Shown here one piece after another: positions 34,865 through 47,099 of a stretch of DNA of 64,000 nt. The stretch spans positions 1,736,001 to 1,800,000 of the forward strand of contig BSBN01000297.1 of assembly GCA_027924645.1 (NCBI GenBank), read 5' to 3'. The notes below the pieces were generated by a model. The model saw nothing but the letters and a program-made list of their open reading frames with translations, was not told the origin of the DNA and did not search any database. This stretch comes from Cunninghamia lanceolata (taxonomy: Eukaryota > Streptophyta > Pinopsida > Cupressales > Cupressaceae). A program made the position numbers and the translations under genes. Numbering within the stretch: position 1 is the stretch's first letter; each line of letters begins with the position of its first letter.

Positions 34865-36737
34865 CTCATCTCCATAATATTATGCTCATTCCATGCAGAA
34901 ACTATAGGCTTAACGGAGGAAGCCAACTGTGACAATTTCTCAGTGAGACTGTGTAAGCAACTCATTATATGTTGGTACCCTTCATTTGAGTTGACATGAT
35001 CTGCAGAGCCTCTTACTGGGCGTCTAACAGATGGCTCTAAAATCTTTGTTGATGAACTAGATTTCTACTTCATACTACCGTTAGATTTACTAGGATCTAG
35101 TGCTACCATATAATCAAGCATATCTTCCACACCTGCTTCTCTATTACTGTTTTCCACCTAAAATACAATGTCAATATCAACATATAGTCAGTTCAATAAA
35201 AAATCAAATTAAATAACCAACATAAATTGAACCAAAAAGCCATACCCTTACTCCAAGTTTGTTCATTTTGGCCTGCAACCCGCCTCGACCAAATGTATAT
35301 CCAGCTGCCACATTATCTCTTGCCCTCTTTCCTTTATAACTCTTTGTCAAATATTCTTCAGAACACATATTTTCTTTCAATACCTCCCACTATTTGGGAG
35401 ATAGAGGGGATTCTAACCTCTCTTTTCCCTCCATCATTGTTTTTCTACAATTGTATCTATAATTGTTCATCAAAAGTCTCATCTTTTGCTTGTAATATCT
35501 TCTAGAGATTTGTCCACCAGTAGTCTCAAAAGCATTTTCCATTTTTTGTATAACATTTTCCACACTTCGTGGATCTTGCTCTACAAAATTTGACTTGCAA
35601 ATATCCAAATGGGCCCTACATCTCACACCCAACTCAGAGGCCCACCTTGCAGCATTTTTCCCAATGGGCTCACCATCTCTCGATACCTCAACCAAGAATG
35701 GCTTCTTGCCTTCTAATCTTCTTTGTTTTGCATTCCTCTCTGTAGATCTGTATAAATCTTGACTCAATCTTTTTCTTTTGAAAAAAGTAGGCACATCTTC
35801 TATTAAACCACTAGCAATATTTTTGGTTGATCCACTAGTTCCATCAAAAGTTGTAGCAGGCACATCAGATCCAAGTGATCTCTCTTCATGACTTTCATTA
35901 ACCAGAACTTCAGCATCCTTGGCCACATCAGGTGTGTCATGAGTAGGTAGATCAGTACCGGTCTCTGTAGATTTCACTTCAAACACATCCTTTAATCTTG
36001 ACTAAATCATCTGCAGCTCACTTAATGTTTCTTTCCTCTCATTGTTTTCAATAATCTCTCTTAGACTCTGTGCTAAGAGATCATCACAACATTGCACATC
36101 ACCATGTGCTATATCAGGCTGCACATCACTATGTGTTATATCGAGTTGCACATCATCACAACTATTCTTTTCACCAACTGCATTCGTACTTAAATCCCAA
36201 ATGCGTTGGCTTCTACGAGTTGGCAGCACTGTATCTTACTTTCCTTTTATTTTCTCTCTGCATTTTCTTTGCACTCTTTTTCTTTCCCATGAAACAAAAA
36301 AATATCATATTATGTCTTATATACATAAACCTCTTGCCTATAAAATTTCATAAACACAATTAAACAAATAATATACTACTTAGTGGATTTACAACTTGCC
36401 TGTTTGTCAAACCAAGATGTGATAAATATTCACTATTCTTTGCCACACATTCTTTACGAAAGCGCTCATAATCTGTCAGTGAAACTTCAGCAACATGATC
36501 ACTATCATCTAAATTGTGCCTCATAGTCTTTTTCCTCATTTCTTGAAGTCCAAATAAATAATAATATATAAATCAACAACTTGAATCAATAGAACAAGAG
36601 TGGAATATAAACAAAGCCATTATTTTTAGTCAACTAGAGCATATAAACAAATGCATTCATAGTATATAAGGATTTCATTTCTATTTGAATGATACAGTAT
36701 ATAAGGACAGTCCCCATATGAAATACATTCACAGAGC

Positions 36738-37613
36738 TGATGCAGGAGCATCCAGTGGTGTAAGGGCAATCTTGCATCACCCAAAAAGTTGTTGCTTCAA
36801 AATCATTATAGTTGTTTTCATTTCTTTCCAAAATTAGTATTTTTGGTTACATAATATCCTGAATAATGATGTAGGACTTTTAGTTTTTCCAAAACTACTA
36901 AAAATAGCAAACTGCCAGTTTTGGAAAGTTTACCTGCCATTTTAGGAAAGTTTGTATTTGGGCATGGATTGAAGCGAAAACTTACAGAAAGTTACATAAT
37001 GGAAATATAATACCTTTGGCGAAGGAATCAGGTAAAGATCATTTCTGAGCTGAAAGATATTAAAGTTTTTGTTTTCCGAAAAGCCCCTAAAAATTTTTGA
37101 AACGAGATATGAGGCACTAAAACATCCCATAATGTCCTAAAAAGTTGAGGTAAATCTATTTATGAATTTCTAGTGTGATAGTTCACATCATGAGCTTTCT
37201 GGCGCTTAAAACGGTTCGTCAATCGGACACCCGGATCAAAAGTTATGCTTCCCGGAAGTTGACCTACTTTTGGAGGGAGTTGCAAATTTCAAAATTTAGT
37301 TGGAAGCCGCCAAAAAGTGTTATTTATGACTATTTTGGGAACCCTGGGTAGTAGTAGAGTTAAGGGGGAAAAGTGTAGAGTCAAGAATAGGCAGGAAAAC
37401 AGAAACCCTAGCTGATTTGGGGTTTACAAAAGGCAGATGATTCCAGAGTCTGGAGATAGGAAGCTGTAATGTGATGCAGCCTATAGAGGATTCATCCTCT
37501 GATTGTATTTGAACTTCTATAATGTAATGTTTTTCCCATATCAATAAAAGATTATTCTATTTTTTGTGTGCAATTTCTATTGTTGTGTGTTTTGTGATTT
37601 ACCCCCTTCATCA
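36738..37613 (+). repeat. 5' LTR of the chromovirus
   Basis: Starts TGATGCAGGAGC, ends CATCA, preceded by AGAGC. Pairs with 42257-43114. AATAAA-like CAATAAAAG near 37540 fits polyadenylation in the LTR. Confidence 0.93.
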
Positions 37614-37615
37614 AG

Positions 37616-37627
37616 TGGTATTAGAGA
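37616..37627 (+). other. Primer-binding site (initiator tRNA-Met type)
   Basis: TGGTATTAGAGA begins two bases after the LTR and matches the plant standard TGGTATCAGAGC at 10 of 12 positions. One mismatch is a C-to-T change. Confidence 0.8.
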
Positions 37628-37713
37628 AAGGGTTCCTGAGTGTGTAGAATATCATCGACCATGAAGCAGTTTGCACTAGGACCTGAGGTTGTGGGTTTCC
37701 TGCGGAGACCAAG

Positions 37714-40700
37714 ATGCCTCCACAAAGAAATCGTGTTGGGAGGAATGCTTTGACGGAAGAGGGTTTTAGAGCCTTGCAAAGGCACATCGATGCATTGCAA
37801 GAGGAGCTGCGAAGAGGGTTTGAGCCGAGAACAAGAGAAGAAAGCGAGGATGAAGTTGAAGAAGAGCTATCCGAGGAAGAACAAGAAGCTGCAAAAGATC
37901 CTGCAGAAGTTAGGTTGTTGAGGGTCATTTTGAAGATCAAAAAGAGGCCCAGGATCGAAGTTTCTACATATTCTAGAGATTTGAATCCGGAACAGCTTAT
38001 TGATTGGATCAATGACATGGAGGAGTATTTTGAGTATGAAGATGTGGAGGACCTAGATCGGGTTAAGTTTACAAAAATAAAGTTGAAGGGCCACGCCAGT
38101 ATTTGGTGGAAGGAGGTCCAATTAGAGAGGAACAGAAGAGGAAAAGGAAAGATGACCAGATGGGATCGGATGGTGGAGAAACTAAAGAAGCAGTTAATTC
38201 CTTTAGACTATGAGATGGAGTTGCTGAAGAAGCTGCAAGGACTGAAGCAAGGTAACAAGTCTGTCAAGGAGTATACAGAAGAGTTTTATAAGATTACTAT
38301 CAGGATAGGCCATGCAGAGCCCAACAAGAAGAAGGTAGTTCATTACATTAATGGGTTGAGGCCAAGTATTCAAGATGAGTTGAGCTTGGTCAGAATGACC
38401 ACCAGAGAAGATGCGTACCAATTTTCCTGAAGGTGGAAGAGAAGCTGAATAAAAGATTTGACAGCAAGCAAAGGGGAAGAGGTCAAGGTGGAAGGACTGG
38501 TGGAAGACCCTATGGAAGCCAAAATGAAGATTCAAATAAAAGTGAAGAAGCTAGCACCAGTTGAAATCAGAGAGGGGATAACGCCTACTACCCTCGTGAC
38601 CAATATAATGGTGAGCAAAGAGGAAGAGGAAGAGGCCGACCTGGGCAAGGACCCGGAAGAGGAGGTTTCAGAGGAACCTGTTTCCAATGTGGAGAAGAAG
38701 GGCATCGAGCATACGAGTGTCTGGAACATCAAGGAAGGACAAATAGAAGACCTGAAGGTGATGCACGAGTTGCACATGTAGATGAAGATGCGCAGTCTGA
38801 GCATTCTGAAGATACTGAAAGGGGAGAAACCCTAGTTGTCAGAAGAACTTTGTTGAATGAGAAGAAATAACCAAATCAGAGGAAGAGTTTATTATGCACA
38901 AGGTGCAAATGTGAAAGTAAGTGTTGTGATATTATTATTGACAGTGGAAGCACTGACAACGTTGTTTCAGAGGAGATGGTTGACAAGTTGAAGTTGACAA
39001 GAAGAAAGCATCCACATCCATATCGGATCAATGGTTGCAAAAGGACCATAGAGATTTGGTCAATGAGCAGTGTCTAGTGAAGTTCGAGATTGGGGACCAC
39101 CATGATGAGGTGATGTGTGATATCATACTAATGGATGCATGTCATATGCTGTTGGGGAGGTCGTGGCAGTATGATAGGAGCGTTGTCCATGATGGCTGTG
39201 CAAACACATATTCCCTAACAAAAGATGGAGTTCGTCATAAGTTGAAGCCCTTGAAGGAGGTTGAAGAAAAGTTATGTAGTACTGTCAGAATTTGCTTGGT
39301 AGATGGTAGGAAATTATTAGAGGGTATGAAGCATGAGCGTCATTGCTTTGCATTGATTCCTAAGATTAGTCAAGAGAAATGTGAAGATGTACTAGCAGAA
39401 GTTTCAGATATGTTGAGAGAATTTTAGGACATTATCTTTGATAATGTACCAGAAGGTTTACCACCGGTGACGAAGATAAGTCACCAAATGGATTTGATAC
39501 CAGGAGCTAGTTTGTCGAATAAGGCAGCCCATAGAATGACTCCAGTAGAGAGTGAAGAGTTGAACAGACAAGTTCAGGAGTTGTTGAGGAAGGGATTGAT
39601 AAGAGAGAGCCTAAGTCCATGTGCGGTACCTGCAGTACTAGCACCAAAGAAAGATGGAGAGTGGAGAATGTGTACAGATTCTCAGGCCATCAATAAGATC
39701 ACGATCAAGTACAGATTTTCATTACCCATAATGGATTATTTGAGTGGAGCCAAGTACTTCACGAAGATTGACTTGAAGAGTGGGTATCACCAGATCCATA
39801 TCAAAGAAGGAGATGAATGGAAGATAGCCTACAAAACCAAAGAAAGTTTGTATGAGTGGTTAGTCATGCCATTTGGGCTAACCAATGCACTGAGCACATT
39901 CATGCGGCTCATGAACGAGGTATTGAAAGAATTTTTGTGAAGTTTTGTTATTGTTTATTTGGATGATATTTTGATTTTTAGTAAGACTTGGGATGAGCAT
40001 CTGATGCATATCAGAAGAGTTTTAGAGAAGCTAAGAGAAGAGAAGTTGTTGATTAATCTGAAGAAATGCAGTTTTGCAAAGAAAGAGTTGGTATACATGG
40101 GATTTGTTGTCTCATAGGAAGGTCTTAAGATGGACCCAAAGAAGGTGAGGGTTATCATTGAATGGCCTACGCCAAGGAGTGCTTCCGAGGTAAGATCTTT
40201 TCATGGTTTGGCAAATTTTTATAGAAAGTTTATCAAGAATTTTAGTAGCATTTATGCACCCTAACTGAGACAATGAGAGGGGATAGAAAAGAGTTTAGAT
40301 GGACTAAAGGAGAAGATAAAATCTTTGATACATTGAAGCAGAAAGTCACAGAGCAACCTGTTTTGGCACTTCCAGATTTCAATAAGGTATTTCAGGTAGA
40401 TTGTGATGCTAGTGGCAGTGCTATAGGAGCTATTTTGAGTCAAGAAGGTAAGCCCATTGCCTATTTTAGTGAGAATCTTAATGATGCCAAGAAAAAGTAT
40501 TATGTTTATGATCAGGAATTTTATGCAATAGTTCAGGCTTTGAAGAAATGGAGACATTATTTGTTGCCAAAAGAGTTTGTTTTATATACTGATCATCAAG
40601 CTTTGCAGTATCTTAATAGTCAAGGAAAGTTGAACCAGAGGCACTTAAAATAGGTTGAGTTTTTGCAGAGTTATACTTTTGTTTTGAAGCACAGGAGTGG

Positions 40701-42218
40701 GAAGTCCAACAGAGTTGCAGATGCCTTGAGCAAAAGGTAAAATTTGTTGACAAAAATGAAGATAGAGGTTGTTGGGTTCGATGAGCTCAAAACTTTGTAT
40801 CCTAAAGATCTCGATTTTACAGAGGCTTGGAAAGCTTGTCTGGAACCTATTACTTTAGACAGGACAAAATGGTTGGATTTCATAATCCAAGATGGCATGT
40901 TGTTTAAAGGAAGCCAGTTGTGCATTCCGAGGAGTTCCATGAGAGAGAACTTGATTAAGGAGAAGCATAGTGGAGGATTGGTTGGACACTTTGGTCAAGA
41001 TAAGAACCTTGCTATTGTCAGTGAAAATTATTATTGGCCATAGTTGCAGTAGGATGTGAGGAAATTTGTGCAGAGTTGCCAAGTGTGTCAGATGGCAAAA
41101 GGAATAAGTCAGAATATGGGGTTGTATCAGCCACTACCTATACCCGAGAAGCCATGGGATGATATTAGTATGGATTTTGTTCTTGGTTTACCAAGGACAC
41201 AGAGAGGACATGATTCCATTTTTGTGGTGGTGGATAGATTCTTGAAGATGGCACATTTCATTCCTTGCAAGAAGACTAATGATGATGTTCATATTGATAA
41301 ATTATTTTTCAGAGAGGTGGTGAGATTACACTGTCTACCAAAAAGCATAGTTTCAGATCGAGATACCAAGTTTGTTGGTTATTTCTGGAGGACATTGTGG
41401 AAGAAGTTGAAGATAGATTTGAAGTTCAGTTCTGCACACCATCCACAGATTGATGGACAGACGGAAGTGGTGAATAGGAGTTTGGGTAACCTGCTACGAT
41501 GCTTAGTAGGAGATAAGCCCAAGGGATGGGATTTGATTTTACCACAGGCAGAATTTGCTTACAACAATTCTGTCAATAGGAGTACTGGTAAATCACCATT
41601 CCAGATTGTATATGGCAATAGTCCAAGAAATGCTTCAGAGTTAAAGAAGCTAGACAAAGGAGAAAAGACAAGTGTCAAGGCCAAAGACTTTGCAGAACAC
41701 ATGAAGAATTTGCATGAAGAGGTGAGGAAGCACATTAATAAGATGAATATTCAGTACAAGGCTAAGGTAGATCAGAAGAGGATATATAAAGAGTTCCAGG
41801 TAGGAGATGAAGTCATGGTTCACTTGAGAAAAGAAAGGTTCCCAATTAGAACATACAATAAGTTGAAAATGAAGAAATTTAGACCATGCAAATTTTGAAG
41901 AAACATGATTCAGGAAATGCATATGAGGTGGAGCTGCCGAGTGGGATCAACATTTCCCCTGTTTTCAACATTGCTGATTTATCAGAATATCATGAAGGTG
42001 GAACAGAGGATGGACCAATAGAAGAACAGTGGAGTATTCCGGCATCTACTTCAACAAAGGAGATAGAAGAGATCTTGGATAGCCGTGTGGGGAGAAGTAC
42101 TCAGAACAGACACTATGAAGAATATCTGGTAAAATGGAAAGGAATGCATGTTGAAGATTCTTCTTGGTTGTCTAAGGCAGAGGTTGACCGTTTGGGTTTT
42201 CCTCAAACAAACACCTAA
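37714..42218 (+). pseudogene. Chromovirus gag-pol polyprotein, broken
   Basis: Gag starts at ATG 37714 (MPPQRNRVGRN) with an acidic hinge and the capsid-like region (WINDMEEYFEYEDVEDLDRV, IWWKEV). After a frame change at about 38424 comes the zinc knuckle CFQCGEEGHRAYEC (about 38674-38715). Protease follows with IIDSGSTDNVVS. Reverse transcriptase has YLDD at about 39956-39967. RNase H has VDCDASGSAIGAILS. Integrase has the CQVC zinc part and D, D, E in SMDFV, SDRDTKF and GQTEVVNRS. A C-terminal chromodomain (EEILDSR, EEYLVKWKG, EDSSWLSKAEV; about 42050-42200) may steer integration to marked chromatin. Damage: TAGs at about 39425, 40117, 40651, 41041 and 41050, TGA at about 39938, TAA near 38868, and frame changes near 38424, 39040 and 40262. 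Confidence 0.93.
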
Positions 42219-42256
42219 GACGTGATAGGGTCACTTCTCAAATTACCCTGGGTGTC

Positions 42257-43114
42257 TGATGCAGGAGCATCCAGTGGTGTAAGGGCAATCTTGCATCACC
42301 CAAAAAGATGTTGCTTCAAAATCATTACAGTTGTTTTCATTTCTTTCCATAATTAGTATTTCTGGTTCCATAATATCTTGAATAATGATGTAGGACTTCC
42401 AGTGTTTCCAAAACTACTAAAAATAGCAAACTGCCAATTTTGGAAAGTTTACCTACAATTTTAGGAAAGTTTGCATTTGGGCACGGATTGAAGCAAAAAC
42501 TTACATAAAGTTACATAACGAAAATATAATACCTTTGGCGAAGGAATCAGGCAAAGATCATTTGTGAGCTGAAAGATATTAAAGTTTTTGTTTTCTGAAA
42601 AGTCCCTAAAAATTTCTAAAATGAAATATGAGGCACTAAAACATCCCATAACATCTTGAAAAGTTGACAGAAATCTATTTATAGATTTCCAACATGATAG
42701 TTCACATCGCGAGCTTTCTAGTACTTAAAACGGTTCGTCAATCGGAAACCTGGATCAAAAGTTATGCTTCCCAGAAGTTGACCTACTTTTGGAGGGAGTT
42801 GCAAATTTTGAAATTTAGCTGGAAGCCGCCAAAAAGTGCTATTTATGACTATTTAGTAGAGTTAAGGGGGAAAAGTGTAGAGTCAAGAATAGGTGAGAAA
42901 ATAGAAACCCTAGCTGATTTGGGGTTTACAGAAGGCAGATGATTCCAGAGTCTGGAGATAGAAAGTTGTAATGTGATGCAGCCTGTAGAGGATTCATCCT
43001 CTGATTGTATTTGAGCTTCTGTAATGTAATGTTTTTCCCATATCAATAAAAGATTATTCTATTTTCTATTAGCAATTTCTGTTGTTGTGTGTTTTGTGAT
43101 TTACCCCCTTATCA
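42257..43114 (+). repeat. 3' LTR of the chromovirus
   Basis: Starts TGATGCAGGAGC, ends TTATCA, followed by AGAGC (43115-43119). It is slightly shorter than the 5' LTR because it lacks a short internal stretch. Confidence 0.93.
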
Positions 43115-43641
43115 AGAGCATATAAGATGCATTCTTAGAAATTAGAGGAGACAGTCTATGACAAGTGACATGACATAGGATGATAGCATATAAGATGCAT
43201 TATATGGAGGAGCAAAAATTCAGTAAGTAAATGTGGCACACAAATTGAAACCCAAAGGAAACTCTATTTGTTTATCCTTCTATTTGAGAAGAAACTAATT
43301 GCCTTTCTGATAGTGTGAATCATCATTATTTCTACTTATAGAATCCTCATTATTTCTACTTATATAATTCTGCAGAAATTCTGAACACACAAATGTAAGT
43401 AAACAAAAATAGTCAATATGTGCTTTAAAAATGAGTAATTTATTTTTGGAACAAATATAGCTAGTTATATGCATGACATGTAACAAGACAAAAACTAGAA
43501 AAACAACAAAAAGTAGAGCTCAACACAAGAGATTACCTTGAAAAGCCCAAAGTGGAAGAAATTCCTGTACACTAATGCCCTTTCTTATCATGCTGCTTCT
43601 CTACTACATTTTACAAGCTCACTGTTTTCTTGATGCCTTCA

Positions 43642-46600
43642 CTAATCATCTGCATTGCCAGCAAGATCACAATCCTGATCGCTCATGTCTGCATCTGCTT
43701 GATTTTCTTCCTCATCCTCATCTGTGTCATGCAATACATTCTCTCTCCCAATCTCTTCATTGGTAATCAAAATATATTCTCCAAACACTCCATCATCATC
43801 TTCATCCACTACTTCGAATGTTTCTTGTAAATTAACATATTGCCCATCAGGCATTATATCAACAGCTTCCATGAATTTTCTTTTCAAACGAGACTCTATT
43901 TGAATGACATACGACCATCTTGGGCTTCTGACATCATCAATTAGAAATGATTGATTAATTTGAAAAGGGAAAACATAGGGCTCATCCCTCTCTGATAAAA
44001 ATTGTCTTGTATTTGCACGTACAAATCCATACTCATCAACATGTACTGTGGATGGTCGGATCCACTTACATTTTAATAATATATGACTGTTTTCACCAAA
44101 ATCCACTTGAATAATTTCTTGGATGAATCCAACATAGAATTTCTTCTCAATTTCGTGAAGATATTCAGCACTTACAACACAATCACAATTTGTCTTTCCT
44201 TTGTCTTTTTCGTCCACTCTTAGATGGCTACCATAGGCCCACATTCCACTAAAACACATAGCCCATAAATGTGGAGGTTGTGAAAGCTCACTTTCCTCCG
44301 TTGTTATATCTTGATCTTCTTCTTTTGCATCACTAACTGCATTAGCAATCCATTCTTCAAATTTTGGAAAAGAATCACCTCCAACCAAATCATGACGTCT
44401 GCGCTTTTGAGGTCGATGTTGCATCCAACTTTGATTCTCTTCTTCATATTTTCTACATAGAATATTAATGTGCAAATAGTAAGATTAATAATATAAATGT
44501 GTAAATGCAATTGAGTAAGATTAATAATATAAATGTGTAAATAAATAATTGTGTAAATTTTTTTAACCTGTGCCACTTATCGATCGAAGATGTGTTTTGA
44601 AGAATAAAGGCATGTATCGCACTTCTTTCTTGATGTGATAGCTTGAAGCGACATCCATTGCCTTCTAATACTTCACCTGCAACTCTCTCATCTTCATCAT
44701 CATCCCATACACATCGATTGACATTTTTTAAATCCTTCATATATTCTGTGCAAAATCCAATGGCCTCTTGCATTGAATATCCCTCAGACATGCTGCCTTC
44801 TAGTTTTGCCCTAGTACAAACAATTTTTTTCAAAACCTTCATATATCGTTCTATAGGATACATCCATCTCATTCTTACTAGACCACAATGCTCTAGTTCA
44901 TATTCTAGATGTATCAAAAGATGCATAGAAATGTTAAAGATCGTTGCTGGAAATTCCCATTCCAATAGACAAAGGACTTCAACAACCTCCTCCCTCAAAC
45001 TATCAAAGTTTGAAGGATCTAATACATGTGAACTCATTCTCTTTAATATTAGGCCCAACCTTATAATTTCCAATCTTGGCACCTTTGCCAAACCTAATAT
45101 ATTTACCACAATAGGTAAAATATTTTCGATTATAACATGATAGTCATGGGTCTTTAAGCCTCTTAAGCTATTAATGTCAGTTTGGCTTCTAATAGTACTA
45201 CTTACATATCCAGTGGGAAAGTGAGTCTGAGACATCAACTGTAAGAATTGTGCACGTTGTTCCTTTGTCCAGACATAAGGAGCACTGGGTTTTCTATATT
45301 TTGCATCATCATATTTTTCAACCCAAAGATTTCAACGAATCTTCAGTTCTCGAAAGTATTCACATGATGAAATAGTATCAAAAGTACCAAAAAGATTTTC
45401 TATAATAACATAGGCTATATTTTTCTCAGTATGCATAAAGTCAACAGTATGCCTAATGGCTATATCCTTAGAGTATGGCAACTTATAGAATATGCACAAC
45501 CGTTTTACACCACTTTCATTACATGGATCATATCTACTACCAGCAATCCCACCATTTTCAATAAATGACATTCTTTTTTGTCCATTCTAAATAATGTAAT
45601 CACCCGTTATTAGCATAGGTGCTTCATGATTCTCTTCTTGACCATTGAAACATGTTTTTTGTCGACGATATAGATGACCCACTTTAAGGTAAGCACGATG
45701 CCCACAATAAATACACTTACACAAACTTCTTGAGTGCCTCGCAAAATCCTTAAAGTTGCAAGCAGGACAGCCATGGTATCCATGAACAGTGAGACCAGAC
45801 AATGTACCATATGTAGGAAGATCATGAATCGTAACCAATAAGGAAGCTCTTAAAGTGAACTTGATTGAATGACCATCACTTAAAGATTGAATTGCTTCAA
45901 TTCCTTTCCACAATTCCATTAGCTCATCGTATAATGGCTCTAGATAGGCATCTATTGTATCTGAAGTCACACTTTTCTTTCCTGGTATAATTAATGATAG
46001 CATTAAAAAAAATGGTTTAGTTGCTAACCATGGAGGCAAGTTATAATTTATTAAAAACACTGGCCAAGTTGACCATTTAGTACTTTGATCTGAGAATGGG
46101 TTCACCCCAACTAGAGCCAAACCCAACCTTATATTACGAGGATCTTGAGAAAAATCAGGCCATCTGTTATCAAATTTCATCCACATCTTAGAATCAGGCA
46201 CATGTCATTGTTTTCCATCAATGCTCTTATTTTGGGCACATGCTACTGCATAAGTTCAGCAATGTCTCTACACCTATACATTCAGAGTAATCGTGGGATT
46301 ATCAGAAAGTGGCGAAGAACCTTTCTAGGAACCATAGCTGATTTCAACCCTTGTCTATACCTTGCTTCATGGCATTTCGGACATTCACTCTCAATTGCAA
46401 GATTTTTGTGAAATAATACACAACCATTAACACATGTGTGGATGTTTTCATACCCCAAGCCGAGCTTGCTAATCTGCTTTTTACATTGACTTCATTTTGT
46501 TGGCAATGTGGAGTCAACTGGAAACAACGAACTTAATAATGCCAATAACTGATCTACACTCTCATTTGTCCAACCATGCACCACTTGCAAGTTAAGAATT

Positions 46601-47019
46601 TGAAGGATTGTTGTCAAATGACTTAACTTTCAATTAGCATACACATGCTTTAAAGCATCCTCCATTGACTTAGCCCAATCATCATTTAGACCCTCATTCA
46701 ACATTCTTTCAACTTCAAACCCTTCGTCTAACATTTCTGCCTCTTCATCTATGTTCGGTGCCACTTCATCTATGTTTGTTGCCTCTTCATCTCTCACAGT
46801 CTGCAATTCTATCATATCTTCATAATAATTGTAAGCCCAAGGGCTTATACCACTATGCCCATATCTTATCATATGTCGATAAATCACATTTCTTTTTCTC
46901 ACCTTTCCACCAAGACAGTCATTACATGGACATTGATATTTTTCCATTTCCCTCTCTTTGGCTACTCTCTCATCATATGCATGATATTGATCCATAGTCA
47001 ACCTTCAACGCTGATCCAT
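43642..47019 (-). pseudogene. TNP2-type CACTA transposase, decayed
   Basis: TNP2 is the catalytic transposase of En/Spm elements. The start is ATG 47017-47019 (MDQR then TGA, then MDQYHAYDERV), right after an acceptor-like TTACAG. The N-terminal transposase-associated domain has YQCPCNDCLGGKVRKRNVIY. Then come a TGA at 46630 and GWTNESVDQLLALL. The TNP2 core follows: DPRNIRLGLALVGVNPF, NLPPWLATKPFFLMLSLIIP, HGYHGCPAC. Next come the DUF4218-like region (GLKTHDYHVIIENILP, RWMYPIERYMKVLKK) and a clean intron at about 44466-44575. The DUF4216-like end has DEPYVFPFQINQSFLIDD, with an acidic tail. Stops at 47005, 46630 and about 46204 are TGA, the last where the family has Arg before His-Pro. The catalytic protein is therefore not made in full. 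Confidence 0.9.
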
Positions 47020-47099
47020 CTGTAATATTGTGCATTCCAGTATTAATTTAGTATAATAAGCTATCCTATGCCTAGAAGGCCTTAAATATAAAATCTTAA

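Larger units (their letters stand above)
27666..36539 (-). pseudogene. TNPA-like accessory gene of the CACTA element
   Basis: Exons on the minus strand: 36400-36539 (MRKKTMRHNLDD, DYERFRKECVAKNSEYLSHL), about 35246-36283, 34865-35157, 33825-33989 (MQRNYMRAERKEKGPVNRAL) and 27666-27938. The long exon holds the Transposase_24 (Ptta/En/Spm) region: PFLVEVSRDGEPIGKNAARW, then WEVLKENMCSEEYLTKSYKG. The last exon is the Tnp1/En/Spm-like end (DANVNILKVTSNIQLAYEDK, GTFARWPLKYL). In En/Spm the equivalent product binds subterminal repeats and assists TNP2. Stops at 36002 (TAG), 35390 (TAG before Trp) and within 34865-35157 (TAG) disable it. The first donor looks like GC-AG. The last intron (27939-33824) has been swollen by another element. 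Exon borders other than those with visible GT/AG are approximate. Confidence 0.8.
36738..43114 (+). mobile_element. Complete chromodomain Ty3/gypsy (chromovirus) retrotransposon
   Basis: Two LTRs (36738-37613 and 42257-43114), a primer-binding site, gag-pol with a chromodomain and a perfect AGAGC target duplication (36733-36737, 43115-43119) define the element. It landed in CACTA DNA between TNP2 and the TNPA-like gene, so it is younger than the CACTA insertion or arrived with it. In the first 240 aligned LTR positions I count 15 mismatches by eye (about 6 percent). The left LTR also has an extra stretch (TTGGGAACCCTGGG) near 37330. No good polypurine tract lies directly before 42257. Confidence 0.95.

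Noticed and set aside
43115..43640. A separate gene between the gypsy 3' LTR and TNP2
   Set aside because: Only AT-rich CACTA intergenic sequence; short frames have no coding character.
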